Shown: piece after piece, positions 7,456-13,861 of the stretch | How positions within the stretch are numbered: the first letter of the stretch is position 1 | Layout: every line of letters begins with the position of its first letter | Source of the DNA: Dehalococcoidia bacterium | Lineage (GTDB): Bacteria > Chloroflexota > Dehalococcoidia > GIF9 > AB-539-J10 | Reading direction: 5' to 3' | Length of the DNA stretch: 16,885 nucleotides | Assembly (NCBI GenBank): GCA_030621105.1 | Contig: JAUXIH010000010.1 | Location: 1 to 16,885, forward strand | Notes under the pieces: model-generated | Database searches by the model: none | What the model was told of the DNA's origin: nothing | What the model saw: only the letters and a program-made list of their open reading frames with translations | Position numbers and translations under genes: made by a program

Positions 7456-7659
7456 ATGCCATTCGGAAGAGCCTGGTTTGGTGGGAGATATGGATTTGGC
7501 CGGGGCTTCGGTCGAGGTTGGGGCAGAGGCTGGCGTGGCTGGGGTAATCCCTATCCCTGGAGATCATTAGGTTACGGTTATCCTCTCAGGAGATATGGGC
7601 TATATAATCCCTTCCGTGCTTACGTCACTCCTCGGGCCTATGGCTACTCCCCATGGTAA
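7456..7659 (+). CDS. 67-residue Gly/Arg/aromatic low-complexity protein
   Basis: The protein has 16 Gly, 11 Arg, 9 Tyr, 6 Trp and 5 Phe in 67 residues and no Asp, Glu, Lys, Cys, His or Gln. Residues 14-30 are repeats of (F/W)GRG. It has no signal peptide or membrane span. GGAGGTGAT directly upstream is a strong ribosome site and overlaps the stop of the DUF134 gene, so it is translated in the same mRNA. It resembles the N-terminal Gly-rich parts of DUF5320-like proteins but lacks their DGTGP signature. Such RG/aromatic segments often bind RNA or condense; here that is only a suggestion. A real gene is supported by the ribosome site and operon position. Confidence 0.75.
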   Translation: MPFGRAWFGGRYGFGRGFGRGWGRGWRGWGNPYPWRSLGYGYPLRRYGLYNPFRAYVTPRAYGYSPW

Positions 7660-7754
7660 TGACACCATTCCGCAATAAGCGAAGGGAAAACAGGTAGAAA
7701 TAACAGAGATAGATCAGTCCTGTACAGACATTTTAATTGAAAAGGAGGTAAATT

Positions 7755-8114
7755 ATGCCAGGATTAGATGGAACAGGACCCCTTGGTATGGGGCCAATGA
7801 CAGGGAGGAGGCGCGGTATCTGCGGAGGAGGCTTCGGACGCGGATATGGTTGGAGGGTTCCCTATCCCCCAACCGGTGCATGGCCGGGCTATGGAGCACC
7901 AGGGAACTTTCCATATGGGGGAAACCCCTACGCCGAGGGGCCTGCGTATGGGTCTTATGGTAACCCGTTCATGGCCCCTGATGCGACAAGCCCCTACGCC
8001 CCACAGATGACACGGGAGCAGGAACTGGATTTCCTCACAAACCAGGCCCAGGCAATAAAAAGCCAGTTAGACCAAATTAATGCTAGAATAACCGACTTGG
8101 AGAAAGAACAATAA
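7755..8114 (+). CDS. DUF5320-like Gly-rich protein with C-terminal coiled coil
   Basis: The 119-residue protein opens with MPGLDGTGPLGMGPMTGRRR, the DUF5320 signature found beside NifX/NifB-domain genes in anaerobic bacteria and archaea. Residues 21-82 are Gly/Pro/Tyr-rich with one Cys (C23). Residues 85-119 are charged and heptad-like, ending LDQINARITDLEKEQ, a clear coiled coil. AAAGGAGG lies upstream of the ATG. The biochemical role of the family is unknown. The C-terminal helix is similar to that of the next gene's product, which points to pairing between the two. The preceding 95-base gap shows no clear promoter, only an 8-bp palindrome CTGTACAG (7720-7727). Confidence 0.85.
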   Translation: MPGLDGTGPLGMGPMTGRRRGICGGGFGRGYGWRVPYPPTGAWPGYGAPGNFPYGGNPYAEGPAYGSYGNPFMAPDATSPYAPQMTREQELDFLTNQAQAIKSQLDQINARITDLEKEQ

Positions 8115-8133
8115 AAATAGAAAAGGAGATCTT

Positions 8134-8703
8134 GTGAAAATTGCTATCTCAGCAACAAATCCCAGCATAGATGCTGATGTAAATCCTCGTTTCGGCAGAT
8201 GCGAACACTTCATCCTTGTCGACCCTGAAACAATGGAATTCGAGCCCCTGGAAAATACTAACATCTCTGCCGGTGGTGCTGGCATTTCAACGGCACAGAT
8301 GATTGCCAACCAGGGAGCAGCGATGGTAATCACCGGCAGCTGTGGCCCCAATGCTTACCAAACATTATCTGCCGCCGGCATCGAGATAATCACAGGCGTC
8401 GCAGGCAAGGTGAAGGATGCCATTGAGTCCTACAAGGCGGGAAAACTTAAGCCTGGAACTCAGCCTAATGTAGGTGGCCACTACGGAATGGGAATGAACC
8501 AGGGGGTGGGTACAGGACGTGGAATGGGCATGGGCAGAGCAATGGGAACTGGACAGGGAATGTCATACCAAAGAGCACCAGCAAGTACATCAGGTGCGTC
8601 CCAAGAGGAAGAGATAGAAACATTACGTAATCAGGTACAAACTATGTTGCAACAATTGAGAGAAGCTCAGCACCGGATCTCAGAGCTAGAAAAAGAGAAA
8701 TAG
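8134..8703 (+). CDS. NifX/NifB-type dinitrogenase iron-molybdenum cofactor domain protein, ORP-like
   Basis: Residues 1-105 (MKIAISATNP, VNPRFGRCEHFILVD, TAQMIANQGAAMVITGSCGPNA) form a domain of the pfam02579 family, which binds metal-sulfur clusters: FeMo-co precursors in NifX, and a Mo-Cu-S cluster in the orange protein of Desulfovibrio. C23 and C70 are possible ligands. The family is usually 105-125 residues; this one is 189 because of two additions: a Gly/Met tail with GTGRGMGMGRAMGTGQGM (126-143) and a coiled coil (157-189) ending LREAQHRISELEKEK. The start is GTG 8134 with AAGGAG upstream. No nifHDK genes are in the window, so nitrogen fixation is not implied. It sits 19 bases after the DUF5320-like gene. 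Confidence 0.88.
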   Translation: MKIAISATNPSIDADVNPRFGRCEHFILVDPETMEFEPLENTNISAGGAGISTAQMIANQGAAMVITGSCGPNAYQTLSAAGIEIITGVAGKVKDAIESYKAGKLKPGTQPNVGGHYGMGMNQGVGTGRGMGMGRAMGTGQGMSYQRAPASTSGASQEEEIETLRNQVQTMLQQLREAQHRISELEKEK

Positions 8704-8722
8704 CCTTTAGTTCTGAATAATC

Positions 8723-8737
8723 ATCTGCACGGCAGAT
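8723..8737 (+). other. Short intercistronic hairpin
   Basis: ATCTGC-ACG-GCAGAT is a perfect 6-bp inverted repeat with a 3-base centre, in the 117-base gap between the NifX-like gene and the zinc-knuckle gene. No T-run follows, so it is not an intrinsic terminator. It could be an operator, an mRNA stability element, or chance. A CCATAA copy of the putative operator half-site occurs at 8748-8753. Confidence 0.35.
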
Positions 8738-8820
8738 ATGAGCTTTCCCATAAATAGCCATATTTGCTACAGCTTGTCCCCGGAAGTAACAACAGAACAA
8801 AACAAAGGAGGAATAAATAT

Positions 8821-9051
8821 ATGCCTAGAGGAGATGGTACAGGCCCATCTGGACAGGGGCCAGGAACAGGAAGAGGCTTGGGGCGTAACCAGGGATCTGG
8901 GATGGGCAGAATGGGTGGAAATCGCCCGGGCTCAGGGCCCAGCGGATACTGTGTTTGTCCTAAATGCGGAGCGAAAATAGCCCACCAAATAGGCACTCCC
9001 TGCTACAACCTGAGTTGTCCCAAGTGTGGCGCCAAGATGGTCCGAGAATAA
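8821..9051 (+). CDS. DUF5320-like Gly-rich protein with two zinc knuckles
   Basis: From the ATG at 8821 the protein is 76 residues. It starts MPRGDGTGPSGQGPGTGRG, nearly the same signature as the protein at 7755-8114, then has a Gly-rich linker and ends in two CPKCGAK units (46-52 and 66-72) with extra cysteines at C44 and C61. The four CPxC cysteines should bind one zinc or an iron-sulfur centre as a zinc ribbon. The frame is open further upstream to 8764, but AAAGGAGG lies just before 8821 and the signature begins there. It is three bases from the following ATPase gene. The role is unknown; metal handling or scaffold is a guess from context. Confidence 0.82.
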   Translation: MPRGDGTGPSGQGPGTGRGLGRNQGSGMGRMGGNRPGSGPSGYCVCPKCGAKIAHQIGTPCYNLSCPKCGAKMVRE

Positions 9052-9054
9052 AAT

Positions 9055-9915
9055 ATGATAGTATCTGTCGCCAGCGGTAAAGGCGGTACAGGAAAGACTC
9101 TGATAGCCACCAGCCTGGCCCTTTCCTTAAGCGACCAGACAAAAGTCCAGTTGCTGGACTGCGATGTTGAGGAGCCAAATACCCATATATTCCTGGATAT
9201 TAAGGCAGAACAAAGCAGTCCTGCCCTGCTTCTCATTCCTCACATAGATGAAGATAAATGCACTCACTGCGGCGTATGCGCAGAGGTGTGTGCTTACAAT
9301 GCCATAGCGGCGTTGCCGAAAAAGGTGCTGGTGTTTCCCGAGCTATGCCATGGATGTGGTGCCTGCTCTTACCTCTGCCCTGAGTCCGCCATCACCGAGG
9401 AAGGTAAGGAAATAGGGGTAATAAAGCAGGGAAGCTCAGGTAACATCAGGCTGGTCGCAGGAGAACTAACCCTCGGTGAGGTAGCGGCTCCCACCGTGAT
9501 CCGAGAGGTCAAGCGGCACATTGATACTGCTGGCGATGTTATCATAGATGCTTCACCAGGGACTTCCTGTCCCGTGATCGAGGCAATCAAAGACAGCGAC
9601 TTCTGCCTGCTGGTAACCGAACCCACCCCATTCGGACTCAATGATCTCTCTCTCGCGGTGGAAACGACAAGGAAGCTAGGTATCCCCACTGGTGTCATCA
9701 TAAACCGTGCGGGTGATAATGACCAGTTGATTGAACAATATTGCCAGGAACAAGATATACCAATTTTATTACGAATTCCCCTGGATAGAAACATCGCTGT
9801 GCTGTACTCCAAAGGCATACCCCTGGTAGAGGGAATGCCTGACTGGCGCAGAGACTTCCTTCAGCTATTCCACAGGATAAAAGAGATGCTACCAACTGCC
9901 GAGGTGTCGCGATGA
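9055..9915 (+). CDS. MinD-superfamily ATPase with inserted 2x[4Fe-4S] ferredoxin domain (first of pair)
   Basis: The 286-residue protein has a deviant Walker A, SGKGGTGKT, at residues 7-15 with the signature lysine of the ParA/MinD/NifH class. A bacterial-type ferredoxin insert carries C69, C72, C75, C79 and C98, C101, C104, C108 (CxxCxxCxxxC twice). The DASPGTSCPV segment and LLVTEPTPFGLNDL are typical of the COG1149 group. Family members in Desulfovibrio belong to the orange-protein complex; the general idea is ATP-driven assembly or electron supply for metal-sulfur clusters. It starts three bases after the zinc-knuckle gene with a weak ribosome site and overlaps the next gene by four bases (ATGA), so the two ATPases are translationally coupled. 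Confidence 0.92.
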   Translation: MIVSVASGKGGTGKTLIATSLALSLSDQTKVQLLDCDVEEPNTHIFLDIKAEQSSPALLLIPHIDEDKCTHCGVCAEVCAYNAIAALPKKVLVFPELCHGCGACSYLCPESAITEEGKEIGVIKQGSSGNIRLVAGELTLGEVAAPTVIREVKRHIDTAGDVIIDASPGTSCPVIEAIKDSDFCLLVTEPTPFGLNDLSLAVETTRKLGIPTGVIINRAGDNDQLIEQYCQEQDIPILLRIPLDRNIAVLYSKGIPLVEGMPDWRRDFLQLFHRIKEMLPTAEVSR

Positions 9916-10796
9916 AAGAGCTGGTTATCATCAGTGGCAAGGGAGGAACAGGAAAAACGAGCATAGCAGCCTCATTTGCCGCACTAGCACAAAGAAAGCT
10001 GCTGGTAGATTGTGATGTCGATGCTGCTGATCTCCATCTCATTCTCAAACCACAGGTCAAGGAAAACAACGAGTTTTGGAGCGGACAAAGCGCCTTCATA
10101 GATAATGAAAAGTGCGTTGAGTGCGGACTCTGCGAGAAAGTATGTCGCTTCAATGCCATCACCAACAACTATGTGGTCGACCCCATCTCTTGCGAAGGCT
10201 GTGGGCTATGTGCCCGTGTATGTCCCGTGGATGCCATCACCATGAAGGACAATATGCCCGGGCACTGGTTCGTTTCAGAGACGCGCTACGGGACTTTGGT
10301 GCACGCTAAGCTAGGCATTGCTGAGGACAATTCAGGAAAACTAGTTACACTGATAAGAACCAGGGCCAAAGCCATAGCCCAAGAACAAAGCCTGGACTAC
10401 ATCATCAGCGATGGGCCCCCAGGCACAGGTTGTCCCGTTATCGCCTCTCTATCTGGAGCCGATGTGGCGTTGCTGGTAACAGAACCTACACTATCCGGCA
10501 TCCATGACCTCGAACGTATTGTCAGCGTGTGCCAGCACTTTGGCGTCCCCGCACTGGCATGCATTAATAAATATGATATCAACGAGCAGAACACCGCAAA
10601 AATTGAAGAGTACTGTAATAGCAACAGTGTTAATATAGTAGCAAAAATCCCCTTCGATAACTCAATGATCCAGGCACTGGAACATGAAATGCCGGTAGTA
10701 GAATTCTCAAATAGCACGGCAACCCAACACATCAGGGCACTATGGCAAAACATAGTCCAAGAGTTGGATGACGCCCGCACAGAGAAGCAAACCTGA
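9912..10796 (+). CDS. MinD-superfamily ATPase with inserted 2x[4Fe-4S] ferredoxin domain (second of pair)
   Basis: This 294-residue paralogue of the preceding protein has SGKGGTGKT at residues 8-16 and ferredoxin cysteines at C68, C71, C74, C78 and C94, C97, C100, C104. SDGPPGTGCPVIASLSGAD and LVTEPTLSGIHDLERI match its partner. The two differ in the spacing between clusters (19 against 15 residues from the fourth to the fifth cysteine) and in sequence, so they are not recent duplicates. Paired copies in this order are common in anaerobes and suggest a heterodimer. ATGA overlap with the first copy indicates equal production. It is followed after 43 bases by the Mrp gene. Confidence 0.92.
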   Translation: MKELVIISGKGGTGKTSIAASFAALAQRKLLVDCDVDAADLHLILKPQVKENNEFWSGQSAFIDNEKCVECGLCEKVCRFNAITNNYVVDPISCEGCGLCARVCPVDAITMKDNMPGHWFVSETRYGTLVHAKLGIAEDNSGKLVTLIRTRAKAIAQEQSLDYIISDGPPGTGCPVIASLSGADVALLVTEPTLSGIHDLERIVSVCQHFGVPALACINKYDINEQNTAKIEEYCNSNSVNIVAKIPFDNSMIQALEHEMPVVEFSNSTATQHIRALWQNIVQELDDARTEKQT

Positions 10797-10839
10797 GTAC
10801 CAGAAGAAAATAGGGATTCAGCACATAAGGAGAGAGGAA

Positions 10840-11847
10840 ATGCCAAGCAAACAGGAAGTAGAAGAAAGCCTCAGTCAAATACTTATCCCAGGAATAACGC
10901 GGAATCTTCTACAAATGAATTTGGTGCGAGATATAACTATCGACGATGGGAACGTAAAGATCACCTTGGCAACAACCGCTGTGCCTGATAAAACACAGGA
11001 TTGGTTAAAAGATAAAATAGCAGGGATGGTGGGGGAGCTTCCCAATGTTCACGCGGTCACCACTGATTTTGTTTCCGCCGCTCCCAAGGATCTTAACCAG
11101 ATAGAACGTATAATAGCAGTCATGAGTGGCAAAGGAGGGGTGGGCAAATCACTGGTAGCTGGATTATTGGCTGCAGATCTGGCCCGAAGAGGAAACGATG
11201 TCGGTATACTCGATGCTGACATCACCGGACCCAGCATCCCCAAGATGTTCGGCTTAACCAATCACCCCATCGGTAGCGACACGGGAATAATGCCCTTACC
11301 TTCGACACAGGGCATTGGAATCATGTCAATGAACCTGTTGTTACCCAGCGAAGACGAAGCAGTAATCTGGCGCGGGCCCCTCATGTCCAAAGCCCTCACG
11401 CAATTCTGGGAAGAGGTTCTCTGGGGCAAGCTCGACTACCTGATAATAGACCTTCCGCCAGGCACAGGAGATGCCGCACTCACCATCATGCAAACAGTGC
11501 CGCTCACCGGCGTGGTTGAAGTTTTCACTTCCCAGGACCTGACGACAATGGTGGTGAGAAAAGCGATCAAGATGGCACAAAAAATGAACATCCGAGTGCT
11601 GGGTGTCATTGAAAACATGAGTTACCTGCTCATACCAGAAACAGGTAAAAAGATAAATGTCTTCGGAAAAAGCAAGGGAGAGGAAATGGCTCAGGCATCA
11701 AACGCCCCCCTGTTGGGACAGATACCTATTGACCCCAAGATTGCTGACCTGTGTGACCAGGGCAAAATTGAAAACTATGAATCTGATGTCGTGTCCAGCA
11801 TCGTGGCTAATATGCTCACTGTACTGGATAAGAAAGGGGAAAGCTAG
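10840..11847 (+). CDS. Mrp/NBP35-family Fe-S carrier-type ATPase with N-terminal DUF59, lacking the CxxC
   Basis: From the ATG at 10840 (AAGGAGAG upstream) the protein is 335 residues. Residues 1-85 are a DUF59/MIP18 domain and SGKGGVGKS at 96-104 is the deviant Walker A, followed by LDADITGPSIPKMFG and DLPPGTGDAALT, all typical of Mrp/ApbC. These proteins usually hold a bridging [4Fe-4S] cluster through a CxxC after ENMSY. Here that place reads ENMSYLLIPETGKK and the only cysteine in the whole protein is in ADLCDQGK near the C-terminus. Cluster carriage in the usual way is therefore doubtful. The frame is open upstream to 10768, inside the previous gene, but without ribosome site or family match. 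It is the last gene of the cluster before the DUF89 gene. Confidence 0.93.
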   Translation: MPSKQEVEESLSQILIPGITRNLLQMNLVRDITIDDGNVKITLATTAVPDKTQDWLKDKIAGMVGELPNVHAVTTDFVSAAPKDLNQIERIIAVMSGKGGVGKSLVAGLLAADLARRGNDVGILDADITGPSIPKMFGLTNHPIGSDTGIMPLPSTQGIGIMSMNLLLPSEDEAVIWRGPLMSKALTQFWEEVLWGKLDYLIIDLPPGTGDAALTIMQTVPLTGVVEVFTSQDLTTMVVRKAIKMAQKMNIRVLGVIENMSYLLIPETGKKINVFGKSKGEEMAQASNAPLLGQIPIDPKIADLCDQGKIENYESDVVSSIVANMLTVLDKKGES

Positions 11848-11937
11848 TTCAGATCTGTCCAGCCCAACCAGCAATAAATCAATACGAAGTACCTGACGCA
11901 GCGGACAACACTGAATTAATCTGAGCGGAAAAAGATA

Positions 11938-12798
11938 GTGAGAACATATCTGGATTGCATACCATGCTTCTTCAAGCAGGCTCTCATGTCAGCCAGACTG
12001 GCTGGAGCTGATGAAGCCACCCAGAAAAAGATACTGGATATGGTGGCTGCCGCGGTACCTGGCTTTCCCCTATCCAGCCCCCCACCCGCGATGGGGAGGA
12101 TTGTATACAAGCTAGTCAGAGAAGTTACTGGGAGCTATGACCCCTTCAAAGAAATAAAGGATAAATACAACAGGATGGCCCTTGACATCTACCCTGAGCT
12201 GAAAGAAAGGGTAGCCCAATCACCAGACAGGCTGCTCACAGCATTAAGGCTGGCTATAGCAGGCAACATCATTGACTTCGGTGTTGGCAAATCCTTTAAC
12301 CTGGAAAAGGAGATAGACGAGGTATTTACCAGGGACTTCGCCATCTTTGACTACGAGAAATTCAAGCGGGCACTAAATAGCACAGACCAGATACTGTACC
12401 TGGCTGACAATGCCGGAGAGGTAGTATTCGACCGCATCCTGATCGAAGAGCTACATAAAGATGTTATCTACGCGGTAAGGGACAAGCCTGCCATAAATGA
12501 TGCCCTGATAGAGGATGCCAATTTCTGCGGAATAGACAAGTTGGCAAAGGTGGTCTCCAGTGGCTCCGATGCGCCAGGAACCATCCTATCCTCGTGCTCC
12601 GAGGAGTTTCTCAGCTATTACCACCAGGCAAAGATGATTATCAGTAAGGGTCAGGGAAACCTCGAGGGCCTAATGGACAAGGACAACGCACCCATCTTCT
12701 TCCTGCTGAAGATAAAATGCCAGATTATTGCCAATGTAGTAGGCTGTAAAGAAGGAGACATCGTGCTGAAGTATAACCACAAGCAGGGCTCACGCTAG
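11938..12798 (+). CDS. DUF89-family metal-dependent phosphatase-like protein
   Basis: The 286-residue protein starts with RTYLDCIPCFFKQAL, whose CxxC is typical of the archaeal/bacterial stand-alone DUF89 group (AF1104-like). The metal and phosphate site motifs are LADNAGEVVFD (D157, N158, G160-E161) and ISKGQGNLEGL (K237, N241). DUF89 proteins, including ARMT1 and the pantetheine-phosphate phosphatases, are proposed to remove damaged or excess phosphometabolites; the substrate of this subgroup is not known to me. Start is GTG 11938 with a GCGGA/GGAAAAAG site. It lies 90 bases after the Mrp gene with no clear promoter or terminator between, so it may share the transcript. Its stop overlaps the DUF62 stop by four bases. 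Confidence 0.88.
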   Translation: MRTYLDCIPCFFKQALMSARLAGADEATQKKILDMVAAAVPGFPLSSPPPAMGRIVYKLVREVTGSYDPFKEIKDKYNRMALDIYPELKERVAQSPDRLLTALRLAIAGNIIDFGVGKSFNLEKEIDEVFTRDFAIFDYEKFKRALNSTDQILYLADNAGEVVFDRILIEELHKDVIYAVRDKPAINDALIEDANFCGIDKLAKVVSSGSDAPGTILSSCSEEFLSYYHQAKMIISKGQGNLEGLMDKDNAPIFFLLKIKCQIIANVVGCKEGDIVLKYNHKQGSR

Positions 12799-13634
12799 GC
12801 TGTTGCCGTAACTCGTACCTCATCCCCTACGATGGCTTCGGTGAAATCACTGGCGCTTCCATCCTTCAGGGCAATCTCCAGGTAGCCGCTGCTTCCCATG
12901 ATAGCCATCAAACCCTCCCCCTCCTCGTAATAACGATCTATCCCCTCGATCCTCAAGCCAGCTACCTCAATGACGACATCACTACGATACGCAACAGCAC
13001 TCCTGATATCGGTGATCAAGTTACCAAAGTGGTCAATATATACAACTTGGCCAATAACCTCCCCCGACTCATCCGCACATGGTCTTGACACCGGGAAAAC
13101 ACGAACGGAGGTGATCTTCTCTCCAAACTCATACATGGATATCCCCAGCGACAGGCCGGCTGCCACTGGCGCAAAGATGTCCCTGCCATGGAATGTCGAA
13201 CTCACAGGATGCCGCCAGAAACGAGGGTCGGTGATGGCAACAGCCTCGATTCCCCCTCTCAAATTGACCTGATCAAAATGCTGGTAAGGATTGGATGCCG
13301 GCTCCTCCTTATGTGACAGGTCGCTGATCACGTAGCTGAGAATTCCATTATTGGGAACAACAAAGAACGATGATTCGGCCCGCAGTATTATCCCCAAGCG
13401 TTCCCCTCCAACTCCAGGGTCCACAATAGCCATATGCACAGCTTCTTTCGGAAAATAGTGATAGACCATGTTGAGGACAAAGGCTGCCTGGGCAATATTA
13501 TGGGGCTCGATGTCATGGGTTACATCAATAATCCTGGCCTCAGGGTTGGTACTAATAATAACTCCCTTCATGGCAGCAACATAGATGTCTTTGCTGCCGA
13601 AATCTGTGGTCAGGGTTATGAGAGAATGCTTCAT
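12795..13634 (-). CDS. S-adenosyl-L-methionine hydroxide adenosyltransferase (DUF62)
   Basis: The family splits SAM with hydroxide to adenosine and methionine and is related to fluorinase and chlorinase. The 279 residues from the ATG at 13634 start MKHSLITLTTDFGSKD. D72 and R79 in DPGVGGERL, and H149 in HGRDIFAP, match the Asp-Arg-His triad of the hydroxide-using enzymes, which argues against a halogenase. VPNNGILS (93-100) and DHFGNLITDI are also family motifs. An upstream TTG at 13658 would overlap secG by 17 bases and adds residues the family lacks, so 13634 is preferred; no Shine-Dalgarno is visible, and coupling to secG seven bases upstream is likely. The physiological purpose of the reaction is unsettled. 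Confidence 0.93.
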   Translation of the reverse strand: MKHSLITLTTDFGSKDIYVAAMKGVIISTNPEARIIDVTHDIEPHNIAQAAFVLNMVYHYFPKEAVHMAIVDPGVGGERLGIILRAESSFFVVPNNGILSYVISDLSHKEEPASNPYQHFDQVNLRGGIEAVAITDPRFWRHPVSSTFHGRDIFAPVAAGLSLGISMYEFGEKITSVRVFPVSRPCADESGEVIGQVVYIDHFGNLITDIRSAVAYRSDVVIEVAGLRIEGIDRYYEEGEGLMAIMGSSGYLEIALKDGSASDFTEAIVGDEVRVTATA

Positions 13635-13641
13635 CGGATTA

Positions 13642-13860
13642 TCAAGAGAGCTTGACAATCAGCACCGCGAGGATGACGAAGACAACCGCCAGCACAATGC
13701 TGAGATAAAACAACGTTTTCTCTACCCCTCGGCGAGTACGATAGACAGAATCTGCCTGTCCGAAAATGCTTCCCAACCCTCCCCCGCGGAGTTGCATCAG
13801 AATGGTAACAATCAGGGCAATAGATACCAACATCTGGGTAATAAGTAGATAAGTAGGCAA
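13642..13860 (-). CDS. secG: Protein-export membrane protein SecG
   Basis: SecG is the small auxiliary subunit of the SecYEG translocon in the cytoplasmic membrane. The 72-residue protein has two membrane spans (about residues 3-22 and 49-69) with the conserved loop LRGGGLGSIFGQADSVYRTRRG between them. The TTG at 13860 is chosen because GGAGGGAG precedes it at normal distance and it begins one base after the gatB stop (TAAATTG); a longer frame to 13887 would add a charged stretch inside gatB. The gatB-secG-DUF62 genes are almost touching and should form one operon. Confidence 0.9.
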   Translation of the reverse strand: MPTYLLITQMLVSIALIVTILMQLRGGGLGSIFGQADSVYRTRRGVEKTLFYLSIVLAVVFVILAVLIVKLS

Positions 13861-13861
13861 T

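Noticed and set aside
9698..10168. A 156-codon open frame on the minus strand
   Set aside because: Antisense across the junction of the two ferredoxin-ATPase genes; both are supported by cysteine and P-loop motifs.
8134..10796. Nitrogen-fixation locus
   Set aside because: The NifX-like domain and NifH-like P-loops alone do not show it; there is no nifH, nifD, nifK, nifE, nifN or radical-SAM nifB in the window.
9055..10796. MinD cell-division proteins
   Set aside because: Both ATPases carry a two-cluster ferredoxin insert that MinD lacks, and no minC or minE is adjacent.
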